Source: Diphasiastrum complanatum | Taxonomy: Eukaryota; Streptophyta; Lycopodiopsida; Lycopodiales; Lycopodiaceae | Assembly (NCBI GenBank): GCA_029204225.1 | Contig: CM055094.1 | Span: 31,677,427-31,741,426, forward strand | Length of the DNA: 64,000 bases | Reading direction: 5' to 3' | Shown here: positions 1 through 10,589 of the stretch, in pieces | Layout: every line of letters begins with the position of its first letter | Numbering within the stretch: position 1 is the stretch's first letter | The notes under the pieces: model-generated | Database searches by the model: none | The model's input: the letters and a program-made list of their open reading frames with translations, nothing else | What the model was told of the DNA's origin: nothing | Program-made: the position numbers and the translations under genes

Positions 1-1
1 T

Positions 2-328
2 CCAATCAGCTATGAAGTTCTCAGCAAACAATACTACGACCTGCCCACATCGATAGAGGGAGCGGAACTTGAGCATCCAGATGAAGATACTCAAATTATA
101 GTTGAACTGAACGATAGTTCGGATGACGAGCAGACCAACATATCGGGAGTACCCATCACACCGGCGATACACCGAGGTCCCACTATTAGCAGACAAGACA
201 AAGGAAAAGCAGTTGTTGAGTCTGTATTATCTCCAAGAAAATCTGCAAGACAAAGAAGAGCACCTGTCAGATACATACCTGATAGCTCACTTTCTGCTCA
301 AGAAGAATTCTGTGGATTCAGTGGTGAA
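2..328 (+). pseudogene. Ty1-copia pol fragment (integrase-RT linker), 5' part
   Basis: An open frame runs in from the window edge and reads as the acidic, low-complexity linker between copia integrase and reverse transcriptase, ending in the typical RxxxAPxRYIP...EEFCGF stretch. The - strand copia at about 60.5 kb has the same EEFCGF signature, so both belong to one family. The frame is cut after ...GFSGE by a solo LTR (329-1160) and resumes at 1161 with EPQTYEEA. No catalytic domain lies in this piece. The linker assignment comes from its neighbour and its paralogue. Confidence 0.8.
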
Positions 329-1160
329 TGTGGAAAAAGTACAAAAAGGACCAAGAGTGGATCTTAATCTGATCCTCAAGAGGGATTGGTTGTCAGATTA
401 CTTGATCTATCAATCTACTTGAGATTAAGATCAATCTTGATCAATTCTAGACACAAAATCCTAACAAGAACAATCATTAATTGAAGGTAGGTGTACTTTC
501 TGGTTTCCCACATGTGAAACCCTGTCTGAGTACGGACTCCAACCTGAAAATCAAGTACACATTGATAGCACCTCAAAACAATCAAAACAAATGTAGACAA
601 ATGAAGAGAATCACTCAAAATTGCTTCTAAAACCAAGATTGGTGTCTTACAATGATTATGGCCAAATGTGGCTCTATATATACAATAAGTGGGAGCTCGT
701 GGTACTGATCATCCCTTTGATCCCACATGTGTGAAGGTGCTTTGTCATATGATAATTCATCATGCAAAACTGACACTTGGACAAAACCTTCTATTTTGAG
801 CACTTTTGGTCCATTTTCCTTCTATATGGAGATCTACTTGAAAATCTTCTAGAAGTCAAAATTCGTCTACTTCAGCTTATTCCACACATGTGAGCTGTCC
901 TCTACACATGGTATGTGACACCCAACCAAAGGATGTGGCTCATGCAATCAATAGATTGATGCCATGTGTCATATGTCTAGAAAACTAGTTTCTGGCCTTT
1001 TAGCCACTAGAACTTGAATTAAATTATATGTACAACCTATATGATTATGGTACATGACAAGTATACTATTTTCACACGTGGGAACAGACTCCACACATGT
1101 GTAATCATCCTATATACAAGATTTTTGGCCTCTACCAAGCTTATTTTTGCATTTTACACA
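329..1160. mobile_element. Solo LTR, 832 bp, nested in copia, with 5-bp target duplication GTGAA
   Basis: The segment starts TGTGGAAAAAG and ends TTTTACACA, giving the TG...CA ends of an LTR and TGTG/CACA terminal inverted repeats. It is flanked on both sides by GTGAA (324-328 and 1161-1165). Removing it and one GTGAA restores the copia frame found in the paralogue at 60.5 kb, which shows where the insertion happened. A TATA-like stretch lies at about 673-681 and several CACATGTG/CACGTG palindromes lie inside. No internal coding region is left, so this is a solo LTR, probably from LTR-LTR recombination. Its parent family was not identified and orientation is unproven. Confidence 0.9.
672..682 (+). 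promoter_or_regulatory. TATA-like box inside the solo LTR
   Basis: CTATATATA sits in the middle of the 832-bp LTR, where a U3 promoter is expected if the LTR reads on the + strand. This is position and sequence only; no other promoter element was tested. Confidence 0.4.
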
Positions 1161-1790
1161 GTGAACCACAAACTTACGAAGAAGCCATCAACTGTCCAGA
1201 CAAAGAGAAATAGATCAAGGCCATGGAAGACAAAATGAGCTCCATGAAGCAAAACAAGGTGTAGACTCTTGAGCCACTACCAACCGACAAAAAGACTGTC
1301 AAGTGTAAGTGGGTCTACAAGCACAAGTATGGACCAGACGGCAATGTACTGAGATACAAAGCCAGGCTGGTTGCAAAGGGCTTCTCATAGAGTCATGGCA
1401 TTGATTATACAGTGAATTTTTCTCCTATTGTGAAACACACATCTCTACGCATATTATTTGCATACGCAGTTGCCTATGATCTGAAGATCCACATTGTAGA
1501 CGAGAAGACAGCCTTCTTGCATGGGGAGCTAAAAAAGGAGGTCTACATGGACCAGCCACCAGGTTTTTCCTGCGAGTCACTTGTTGACTATGCATGTGGA
1601 ATGCACAGAAGCATCTATGGACTGAAACAATCCACCAGGCAGTGGTACAAGAAGAAGGATCACACACTTAGATCTTTGGGTTTCTAGCCTTTAATGGCTA
1701 ACTAAAATGTTTATGTGAAAGATGTAGATGGAGAAATCATCATAATCGGTGTCTATGTAGATGACACTCTGATCCTGTCACAAACTGACA
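1161..1790 (+). pseudogene. Ty1-copia reverse transcriptase, N-terminal half (degenerate)
   Basis: Continues the copia fragment interrupted at 328. Readable RT blocks in order: CKWVYKHKYGPDG, YKARLVAKGF, the HIVDEKTAFLHGEL block, MDQPPGF, SIYGLKQS and finally the catalytic box VYVDDTLIL at about 1751-1774. One frame runs throughout but holds five stops (for example near 1212, 1261, 1388, 1686 and 1702), several of them TAG where a Gln or Trp codon is expected. It ends abruptly at about 1790 against a - strand copia. The paralogue at 59-60 kb shares the SLGFKPLMA...NVYV...YVDD stretch, so this is the same family. It cannot encode a working enzyme. Confidence 0.88.
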
Positions 1791-1792
1791 AG

Positions 1793-4104
1793 GTCTTTCA
1801 TTATCTCTTATAGTGAGATTTATCATTGGTATATCACAAGATTTAACATCTACCATATGAAATCTTTTTAGAATAAAATTAGCATACTCCTCTTGAAAAA
1901 TGCAACTAGATTGAGAAGTTCTAAATACCTCTATTTCCAAGATACAATGCAAAAGACCAAGATCATGCACATCAAACTCTTTTTTTAGTGCCATATTGAC
2001 ATCATCAATATCTTGATTGTTGCCTCTGCTCAACATGATATCAACCACATAGATTCAAAGAATTGTAACATCATTTCCAACAAAACTATAGTAAAGTGAA
2101 TGATCATACTCACTCATCTTGAAATTTTGAGAAAGTAGAAGAGTGTTAAACTTAGCATACCAACTCCTTGGTGCTTGCTTAAGTCCATACAAACTCTTTT
2201 GTAGAAAACACACATGGTTAGGCTTTCCATGTGAAATGTAGCCCTCGGGTTGCTCCATAAACACCTCCTCCTCAAAATCACCATTCAAGAATGAATTTTG
2301 ATATCTAATTGCCATAGATCCCATTCAAAAAGTGCTGCAAGTGAAATAATGACTCGAATGCTTACCATCTTTGGTGCAAAGGTCTCATCATAGTCAATTC
2401 CATACTCTTGTGCATATCCTTTTGCCACCAACCTTGCTTTGTACTTGTTGATTGATCCATCTTGGTTTGTCTTCACTTTGAAGATCCACTTGCATCCAAT
2501 AGCCTTCTTCTCCTTTGGAAGTTCCACCAATCTCCATGTTTCATTCTTCATAAGAGCTTGATACTCAAGATCCATTGCTTGAATCCACTCTTGCTTCATC
2601 TACACATGTAGGTTCATCAAAAGATGTTAGGAAACAATAGTTTGTACCATCAACAACTTGCTTACCTTTTGCATCATAAGTGAGTCTGAAAGTTTGTTGC
2701 CTTTGCCTTGATGTCCTCCTTGACTTTTGATTTGAAGTAGGCTCTTCAACATCAACATCCAAAGTATCATCAAGAATGTTAGATCCACAACATCCACACC
2801 ACCACTTGAAGACACTTTTGGAAAGTTTCCCTCATAAAAAATGGCATCTCTTCCAATGACCACTTTCTTAGTTCAAGGAATAAAAACTTTGTAAGCCTTG
2901 CTCACCTAATTATAACCAACAAAAATACATTTTCTTGAAGATGGATCCTCCTTTGTCCTATAATCAAGAGTGATGTTGATATAGCAAATGCATCCAAAAG
3001 TCTTGAAAAATTTGACACTTGGCCTTCTACCAAACAACATCTCAAAAGGGGTTTCTCCATGCAATATTGCATTCGGCCATCCGCATTGCATAGAAAATTA
3101 GCACACAACAGAGCTTGATCCCAAAAGGATTTAGGAAGATTTGAACCTAATCTCATGGCTTTTTCACCTTCACATAAGGTTCTATTCTTCCTCTTGGGGT
3201 GTCCTTGGGCTTGTGTACTCCCTCTTGATCCCATTTGCATTACAAAATGCCTTGAACTTGGTAGAAATGTACTCACCACCATTGCCACTCTCAAGCACTT
3301 GATCTTGGTAGAAAATTGAACCTCCCTTGCACTCTTGAACTTGACAAAGACATCAAACACCTCATCTTTGCATTTTAGTAGATAGACCAAAAAGAATCTA
3401 CTAAAATCATCAACAAAATCACATACATTTTAGCACCTCCATTGCTAATTGTAGTAACACCATATCCAAATGCACAAGTTGAAAAGGCTTACTTGACCTT
3501 GAAGTAGATCTCTTGTAAGGTAACCTATGTGACTTTGATAAAGCACATTGCTCACAAACATGATTCAAGCTTATTAAAGAATTGGGAAGACCAAACACAA
3601 CTTGCCTCTTTGCCATCACCTCCAATGACTTGTAATTAGATGCCCCAATATCTTGTGCCATACCTCTTGCATTGACAATTGCTCTTTTTCCATACATCCA
3701 ACTTGGTTAGCAACAACTTACCCCTTTTGAAATCAATTCATCCTCCTTCTTGATCAAACAAGCCTCATCTTAGTGACAAATAGAATGAACAAAACATCCT
3801 TCAAATTCACATTCCTATTAGTAGAGAGGGAAATAGAAATTGTGCCAATCTCTTTGATTGCACACTCACCATCATTGGCCGTGTAGATCACCTTCTTTTC
3901 ACCTTCAAATGCCATCAATGCTGAATAATACTAATTATGATATGTCATACGTGATGTAGCTCCACTATCAATCCACCAAGGATCAATATCTCCAAGATTA
4001 GCCAACAAGCAAAATGACTCAAAAGCATTATTTGAATTTTGTTCATCAACACCATCTTCATCAAGAGTTAGATTGGTTTGCTTCTCACCTTTATCTCTCT
4101 TCTT
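1793..4104 (-). pseudogene. Ty1-copia element A: protease, integrase, linker and RT (degenerate)
   Basis: Reading right to left: a gag tail and aspartic protease (WWIDSGATS, about 3960-4000), a gag-pre-integrase zinc region (CEQCALSKSH, about 3540), integrase pieces ending TKEDPSSRKCIFVGYN (about 2930), a Ser/Arg-rich linker, then RT with CKWIFKVK, YKARLVAKGYAQEYGIDYDETFAP (about 2400), MEQPEGYI, SLYGLKQAPRSWY (about 2160) and a C-terminal block ending near 1796. Frames change several times and the RNase H domain is missing. It abuts + strand copia at about 1792 and is joined to element B near 4104, so it is a rearranged remnant. No LTR was found at either end. Confidence 0.85.
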
Positions 4105-4955
4105 AATCGTCCATGTCTGGTTCTTGAAAAGAGCCTTATACTCTTTATCCGTATATTCCTTTCAGATATCGAAATTGGGCTGATTGAGTGCCTCTTCGAC
4201 AGTTGTCGGCTTCTGAACAAGGTAGATTGTAGACTCTTCGATATATCTTATAGGTGGTTTGCTAGCTCTTGATGATCTTCTAGAAAATAGAGGAAGTTGA
4301 CCATTTTCATCATACTGTAGTTGCTGAATTGCAACATCATCATCTTCGAATTCACCTTTGATATGTTGTTCGTCAAAAGCTGATGAGCTTGGACCTTCAA
4401 TGGGAATAGTTGATTGAGGAACATCGAAGTTCAATATGTCAAATGAGTCAGACAAGTTGGCTACATGGGCTTTGTCTTTTCCCTTGAGGTCGATAAACTG
4501 ATCTTCGATGAACATGACATCTCGGCTAATGAATATCTTTGACTCGATGGGATCAAACAACTTGTAGGCTTGATCTGAAGTAGTGTAGCTAATGAAAATA
4601 CATTTGAGAATCTAGAAGTCGAGATCATGAGAAATCTGTGTATAAGCAATCCGTCCAAACATTTGTAAGTTTCATAAGGCGGGTTTGGTACCTGTCCAAA
4701 CTTCGAATGGTGTTTTTTGAGAGACCTTTAGTAGGACATCTATTTTGAATATAGGTTGCTATTGAAACAGCTTCAGCCCATAAGGACTTCAGAAGTGTCG
4801 CATGTGATAACATGCACTTTGTCGATTCGACTAAGGTTCTGTTCTTTCTCTCAGCAAGACCATTTGACTGAGGTGAATAGGAGGTAATATATTGTTGCTC
4901 AATGCCATTCTTAAGGCAGTACTCATTTAATTTAGTGGAGATATATGCCCTCCTC
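4105..4955 (-). pseudogene. Ty1-copia element B: C-terminal integrase, linker and first RT residues
   Basis: The - strand reads ISTKLNEYCLKNGIEQQ, SPQSNGLAERKNRTLVE (around the integrase catalytic Glu), then AEAVSIATYIQNRCPTK. Next comes a strand-exchange region (KIFISRDVMFIE), an acidic linker with SSRASKPPIRYIEE, and the first RT residues KNQTWTI. At about 4104 the reading jumps into the gag/protease of element A. At the other end the integrase starts just after the expected GGEYIS, where the gypsy LTR begins. The N-terminal integrase half with two catalytic Asp residues is absent here; a similar half lies at 10.6 kb. Confidence 0.82.
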
Positions 4956-4963
4956 CAATAAAA

Positions 4964-5733
4964 TGTGTTGCGAGGGCATGGCATCCTACATGTATAAGCC
5001 CATGGCCCAATGAGCACGCAATTAAAGTTGTAAATAAAATAAACTTGACTTGGGCTTTGTAATCAAAATAAAACTAGAGGCCCAATGTCATTTTTAAACT
5101 TAGAGATCACTTTTTAGAGCTGGGTCCAAATTGGGACTCACATGAATCTTGTGATTTCTAATGTACTTTTTGTGGACCCTTGGATCAAGGTGGGTCCAAG
5201 ATGAATGGCTAGGATCATTGTGAATATTAGCCAATAAGATCGATGGGCAAGGGCCTTCCCCATTTTATAAAAAGGCACCATTTGTACACTATTTTCATGC
5301 TTAATGAGAAGGAGGAAACTCTACCATTTTTGGAAGAGAAGCATCCTTATTTGCTATTCACTACTTGCTAATGCTCTTGGTTGTGTTTTCTCTTGCTTTC
5401 TATTTCCATGTTTATTGTTTGCCAATAGTGAATGGTTTTCCATTAGCAAGCATAAGGAGCATTTGAGCTAACCTCCACCCTCACTCTCTTTCTCTCTCTT
5501 TCTCTTCTCTTCTCAATCTCTTCTTCTCCATTCCTTTCCTTCAACCAAACTATGATGAATGTTAGTGTAGAGGAGTAGAGTTAAAGAGGAGTAGTATAGT
5601 GGTGAGTAGAGCTAAGGGAGAAAGTAAGAAATTAACTAAAAGTAGCATCTATGCATAGTTAGGCACCTATCCAATGATCTAACCTTTGTTGATAGGCGGA
5701 AGGGCTATACGACGAGAGATCTTCGACCCCACA
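4964..5733 (+). mobile_element. 5' LTR of Ty3-gypsy element 1
   Basis: The right boundary is fixed by a primer-binding site at 5735. The LTR ends ...CCACA at 5733, and a TGTGTTGCGAGG start at 4964 (or TGTTGCGAGG at 4966) lies at the point where the copia B integrase stops. This gives about 770 bp. It contains a CCAAT sequence at about 5231 and a TATA-like box at about 5263, followed by a pyrimidine-rich tract, a normal layout for U3-R-U5. No partner 3' LTR was found in the window, so the target duplication cannot be checked and the left edge is uncertain by a few bases. Confidence 0.75.
5231..5273 (+). promoter_or_regulatory. CCAAT and TATA-like boxes of the gypsy 1 LTR
   Basis: CCAAT at 5231-5235 is followed about 30 bp later by TTTTATAAAAA at 5263-5273, about 460 bp upstream of the LTR end. 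The spacing fits an LTR promoter. Its activity is inferred only. Confidence 0.5.
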
Positions 5734-5734
5734 A

Positions 5735-5752
5735 TGGCGTCGTTGTCAGGGA
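5735..5752 (+). other. Primer-binding site, tRNA-Asp type (degenerate)
   Basis: TGGCGTCGTTGTCAGGGA lies one base after the LTR end. It matches the TGGCGCCGTTGCCGGGGA type of site used by Athila/Tat-like plant gypsy elements except for a few C-to-T or G-to-A changes, as expected from decay. It fixes the LTR boundary and the transcription direction. Confidence 0.8.
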
Positions 5753-6834
5753 TAGGTTTCCACTAACTAGTTTAGTTGCATTTCAGCTATTTTCTTGTCT
5801 TTTAGAGTAGTTTAGGTAGATTTTTGGGAGTTTAGAGTTAGTTTTCTGTAATTTTTGTGTTTGGACTGTTCACAACTAGCGGAGGAGGTGTGAGAGGGTA
5901 GAGGAGGCCCTAAACAACCTCTAAGGCTTGAAACCCAAACCAATCATCCAAAAAACTTAAAAAACACACCAATCTGTATTTTGGAGGGAAAAAGAGCCAA
6001 AAAACTTATCAGATTTTTATATCTCCAGAATAAGTGGGAATTAACCCTTGCATGACTGGCAGCAGCTCCAGGGTACTGCCCCATACCTGCATAGAAGCCT
6101 GCGAGAGTTAGTTCCAAGCAGATTGTAAAAATCAGAGAAAAATCATAAAAAATTCAAAAAAAACCCTTGAAAAAATCCAAAAAAATTTGAATCTTCATAA
6201 GAACTCTCGCAGAGCCCTTTGAAGTTCCATCTCAGTGAGAACATGACACAGAGAAGCTTGCGAGAGTTAGTTTAATGATTAAGTGCCTGTGCGAGAGTTC
6301 TTAGTAAAAAGTACTAGTGAACCCTCGCAGATAGTGAGATTTTAGTTCCAGTCACGTCAAGAACTCTCGCAGAGGATTCTAAAGTTCCATCTCAGTGAGA
6401 CCAGGACACAGAAGAGCTTGCAAGACTTAGTTTGATTCTAATGAGCAAAAAATTGGATTTAAGTGCTAAAAAATCATAAAAAGTGAAGATCCAGCAAATC
6501 CTTCCAGTAAGAACTCTCGCAGACCCTCTCAATCGATTTAGAATGTCAAATTTCATCAATGATGAAGCCTGCGAGAGTTAGTATGAAGATATGGTGAAGA
6601 TCAAGCACAAAAAGTGATTTTGAACCCTCGTAGACAGTGAAATTCTCACTTCTTGCGAGAGTTAATCTCGCAGAGATTTCTATAGTGAAATTTGACCCAG
6701 ATCCAGCTACTGTGAAGCTTGCGAGAGTTACTTCCCAGAGATCTAAAAGATATCAAGTTTTTCACTTGCAAAAACAGCTAAAGAACCCTCGCAAAACCAA
6801 CCCTCGCACAAGATAACCCTTGCAGACCAAATCA
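5753..6834 (+). repeat. Gypsy 1 leader with many copies of TGCGAGAGTT and its complement
   Basis: About 1.1 kb without a protein frame lies between primer site and gag. From 6043 to 6824 it carries at least six exact TGCGAGAGTT decamers (starts 6100, 6259, 6290, 6570, 6654, 6720). It also carries about nine copies of the complementary type AAC[T/C]CTCGCA (starts 6202, 6320, 6362, 6512, 6784, 6799, with degenerate ones at 6043, 6623 and 6815). A block of about 60 bp is duplicated at 6201 and 6361. Sense and antisense copies alternate, so an RNA could fold into many stems. The function is unknown. Confidence 0.85.
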
Positions 6835-8523
6835 ATGGAAAGATCTGCATCAGATCCAGCTACTATCAAAATCTCAGGTCAATCAGTGCAAGGAGTAAAA
6901 AGTTATCAAGGAAAAAACACTGTAAAAGGCCTAAAATTCATTTCGGCCGATCAGATCGATCAGATCCTTGAAGATCCACGCTGCATCCTACTGTATAAGC
7001 AAGATCCAATCACTTTGGAACCCACCATCGGATGAATCTGAGATCGGGACGATCAATAGCATGAAGGATAGCAAATCAGGCACACACCTTCCCAGATTAG
7101 CAGCTGTGCAACAAGAGGCAGAACCGGAACCAGCACCAATGGATCCAATGGGCCAACTCGTACCTGTCGCACCCTTGCACGCAATTTGGAGAGCACCACA
7201 GATGGAGATACCAAAATACGACGGATCATCAGATCCCATCTAATTCCTCCATATCTACGAGCAAGCTTGTGAAATCTTCGGTGAACGGACACCTGCAGAG
7301 AAGCTGATGCTATTCCCTATGTCCTTACTTGCAGTGGCTCAGGATTGGTTTTTCAACCTGTCAGAGGAAGAGAAGTCCACCTGGGAAGCGGTTAAAGTGG
7401 CTCTCATTACGGGCTTTAAGACAAGGAAGTTCCTAGAAGACCTGTTTCTCCTGCTGAGCAAAGTCAAGATGGGAAAATGAGAAAGGGTCCGGGACTATAT
7501 TGAATGGGTCAAATATCTACGACCGAGTGTAGTGCAGCCTTGACTCCCGATCATGCGGTGATCATGTGGTTCCTAGCCGGATTACCACGAAGCATCAGAA
7601 GAGAACTGAAACGAAGGGAGCAGTACGCTACTTTGCAAGAAGCTATGGAAGATGCCATTAGGGAAGAGGATGAGAAATCTGATGACGAATATCCTTCCAC
7701 TCACACTCCTACTCCCTTGATCACATCATCATCATCAAACGCATCCGCTCTATCCACAGAACTGTTGTTGGAGCAAATGACAAAATTACACAAACAGCAA
7801 ATGGAACAACTTATGGCACAGTTTGACCAGAAACTGAAGGCCTTACAAGGAATTGTATCAGTAACTCCACATCAACCGGAACCAACCCAACTGCAATATC
7901 CTCGGCGATAAAATGTATGGTGTTCAGTATGCACGCAAAACCATACAACCAATGAGTGTCCAGTCCTAAAGCAAAATCTGAGATTGACACATAGATTTTG
8001 CCATCTATGCAATGCAACATCGCACAAAACGACATTTTGCCCGTTTAACTCCAGGGTTGTTCAATAGAAGAGAAGTCCTTATCAGACTTCTTATCCTTAT
8101 CATCAAGGGGCACCTAACGCGGCACCAAGGTACGGCGCACCCAATCAACCACAACGCATGGCCTTACATGTTCCACCAGGGCCAGCCAATCAACAAGTGG
8201 CCCATGTAAACCTGACAGCAGCAGAACAAGAAATGCAAATGCCACCTCAACCTGAGCAGCAGCAGTGGTATGGACCAAATGGACCATTTATGAATCTTGC
8301 CATAAATGAATATGTTTCGGCCCATGCAGCTCAAACTCAACGTCAAGGTGGAAGAAATTACGGGTGTGGCGAGGGACACTGAATTACATAATATTCCTAC
8401 AAAGGACAATATACAACCTCCTGCCGGGATTGCGGTTATGGACATTGTTTCAAGAATTGTCCATTTAAACCTGGAACCAATGCACCTCTTAACCTCATTT
8501 CCATACAACAATCAGCAATTCCA
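6835..8523 (+). pseudogene. Ty3-gypsy element 1 gag with three zinc knuckles (frameshifted)
   Basis: An ATG at 6835 opens an N-terminal region that shifts frame near 7000. The capsid part then reads APQMEIPKYDGSSDP, YEQACEIFGERTPAEKLMLF, AQDWFFNL (about 7200-7360). After stops near 7240 and 7480 and a shift near 7520 it reads LAGLPRSIRRELKRREQY and AMEDAIREEDE, then a Gln-rich segment. Three zinc knuckles follow: CSVC...H...C (about 7925, CX2CX3HX4C), CHLC...H...C (about 8000, CX2CX4HX4C) and CRDC...H...C (about 8425, CX2CX3HX4C). Three knuckles is more than the usual one or two. The same capsid family occurs on the - strand at 32.5-33.3 kb. Confidence 0.85.
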
Positions 8524-10240
8524 GTGGGGATGCCATCGAAAGGTCGACACGACCACGCTCCTGTGTTAGCTGTTACGCGAGCACAGGAGAGGAAGGAAGT
8601 GGCTCCCTCACCACCACCATCGGTCACTGACGACCAACCCTCAACTTCAGCGCCATATCCAAATGTGAGGGAAGAGAGAAGACAGTACCAGAAAATAAGA
8701 CACTGGGTACAAAAAGCACAAGAGGAGGAAAAAGAGCAAGAACGAAACAATCCCATAGAACCTCCAGTCGGTGTTGAGCTGGAACCGCAAACGGGCTCAC
8801 CACTACGCACTGATCAGAATGATCGGTTGCACCAACATGAACCACCTTTTCACATGGTGGAGCCTGAGGAACCACGCACTGAAAGGCTCACACTCTTGCT
8901 GTCAAGCCACGTTAGTTTACCCCTCGGAGAACTACTGTGGATTGCACCACAAGTGAAAAGCCTTTTAGCTGAATGGGCCAAAGCGGATGAGGAACCAGTA
9001 GCGCCTGAGCCCATATATTGTGCAGGCTATGATGAAACAAGTAACGTCCTCCACATCGGAGCAGCATGGGAGAGTGAAGAACACAACATCACTTTGCCAA
9101 TCAAACACAAGAGATACGAGGACGAGGCGACAGTGGTAGATGGAGAATCGGGTGTCAATCTAATCTCCACTACTTTGTAACAAAAATGGGGACTACAAGG
9201 ATTGAAGCCAGCCAGATTCGCCATCAAGCTAGCAGATCAATCATGTGTGAAACCAAAAGGTATAGTTGCTGATATTCCCGTAAAGATAGCAGGCATGCAG
9301 TATGTGATTACTTTTGTGATCATGGATATATCTGAATCTCCATCTGCATACTGTATTTTACTAGGAAGACCATGGTTGAGGGCTATGCAAGTAGTACACA
9401 ACTAGGGTACAGGGAAACTCACCTTCGAGAACAGAGAACAAGATGTAAAGGTAGATCCAACCACATGGGCAGTGAAACCTATTGCACCCAAAGTTGATGA
9501 TGAATCATCCACGACAGATCATACGATTGACTGCACAAGGCCAGCCAAGGGAGGTCACTATCATTCAAAGACGGATTTCATGAGATGGACGGATGCATTA
9601 GCAACTATTGACTGCCAGGCATGTCAATATGAATCAGATCCAAAACCAGGTACATCTTCACCCAAATGTTACACTATGGACACACCAATCATATTTGGGG
9701 TGAATATGATAAATGTAGCATGGCTGTCAGCGGAGCCGATTGAGAACCCAGTGGACAATGATCTAGTCCCTTGGCAACATGCTCTAACTTATAATAAGGA
9801 GATTGAGCTGACTGATGAACAAGTCCTACACCACATGGACCAAGATCGTTACAAAACCAAGAAGGTACCAGCTCAACCACCACAAAGGTCTGCTATGGTG
9901 AAAGTTTCAAGGATCGAACCACCCAAGGCACCTGCGAATAAGAAGAATCAGTTGAAGCAACGCTACAACCAGGTGATCCGATGGAGTGACCTACTCAAAG
10001 AGCCAATAGCTATAGTAGACGTTGATATTCGTAACCATGAGGCGAATGTCACAACAGTCCCAAAGAAAGGCAACAAGGACGAACCCACCAAAATGACAAA
10101 AAAGGACAAAAAGAAGGTGTTGGATTCCTTGAAGTCAATCAAGTTGGTGTTTCTAACATATTCGTGAACTGCTTGAGTTCTTGAACCATGACCGGACTTT
10201 AGTTGTCGAGGACTTCTATCTAGAACACATGAGTTCATGA
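8524..10240 (+). pseudogene. Ty3-gypsy element 1: gag-pol linker, aspartic protease and pre-RT region
   Basis: An acidic, Pro/Glu-rich linker (8524-9090) leads into a retropepsin-like domain. ATVVDGESGVNLIS at about 9130 occupies the place of the catalytic DSGA box, and CILLGRPWLRAM at about 9353 is the conserved C-terminal ILGRPWL flap-like block of plant gypsy proteases. Single stops interrupt the frame at 9178 and 9403. After the protease comes a long charged segment (9472-10167) with KKDKKKVLDSL. RT, RNase H and integrase are missing, so the element is truncated near 10.24 kb. DGESG instead of DSGA suggests an inactive protease. Confidence 0.8.
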
Positions 10241-10589
10241 ATAAGATTAACTTTTTGTCTGTTCGTACGTGTCTGCATCGAACATATCACAGATCCTTGT
10301 TGACAACTTAATCAGTCAGAGTGCAATTCATTCAAGTTACTTTGATATCATTTTATGTACAAAACGCTTTATTTTCAGTTTGATAGAGGAAGGCTATTGT
10401 TTAACATTCATTACCTATATTCACCTTTCCGAAAAGTGGTACTAGTTGCTTACAAAATGTTTGTTGACGACCAAATTTTCTCTCGACTCCATTTCATTCT
10501 AAATAAGTCAATAATGTATCAACTTAACAAGTTTTAAGAGCTATCTTCTTGGGGAACGATCTAAATACTACATAAATATAGCAGTTCGG
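10241..10589. other. Unassigned AT-rich stretch between gypsy 1 and a - strand copia
   Basis: No coding frame, LTR end or repeat was recognised. It holds whatever joined the truncated 3' side of gypsy 1 to the copia integrase beginning at about 10590. Confidence 0.5.

Noticed and set aside
6043-6824. The leader decamers as a CRISPR-like array
   Set aside because: Repeats are only 10 bp, occur in both orientations with irregular spacing, lie inside a plant retroelement leader, and there are no cas genes.
8164-8810. Long - strand frames opposite gypsy 1 gag
   Set aside because: They are antisense shadows of the Gln/Pro-rich gag region, which has clear zinc knuckles on the + strand.
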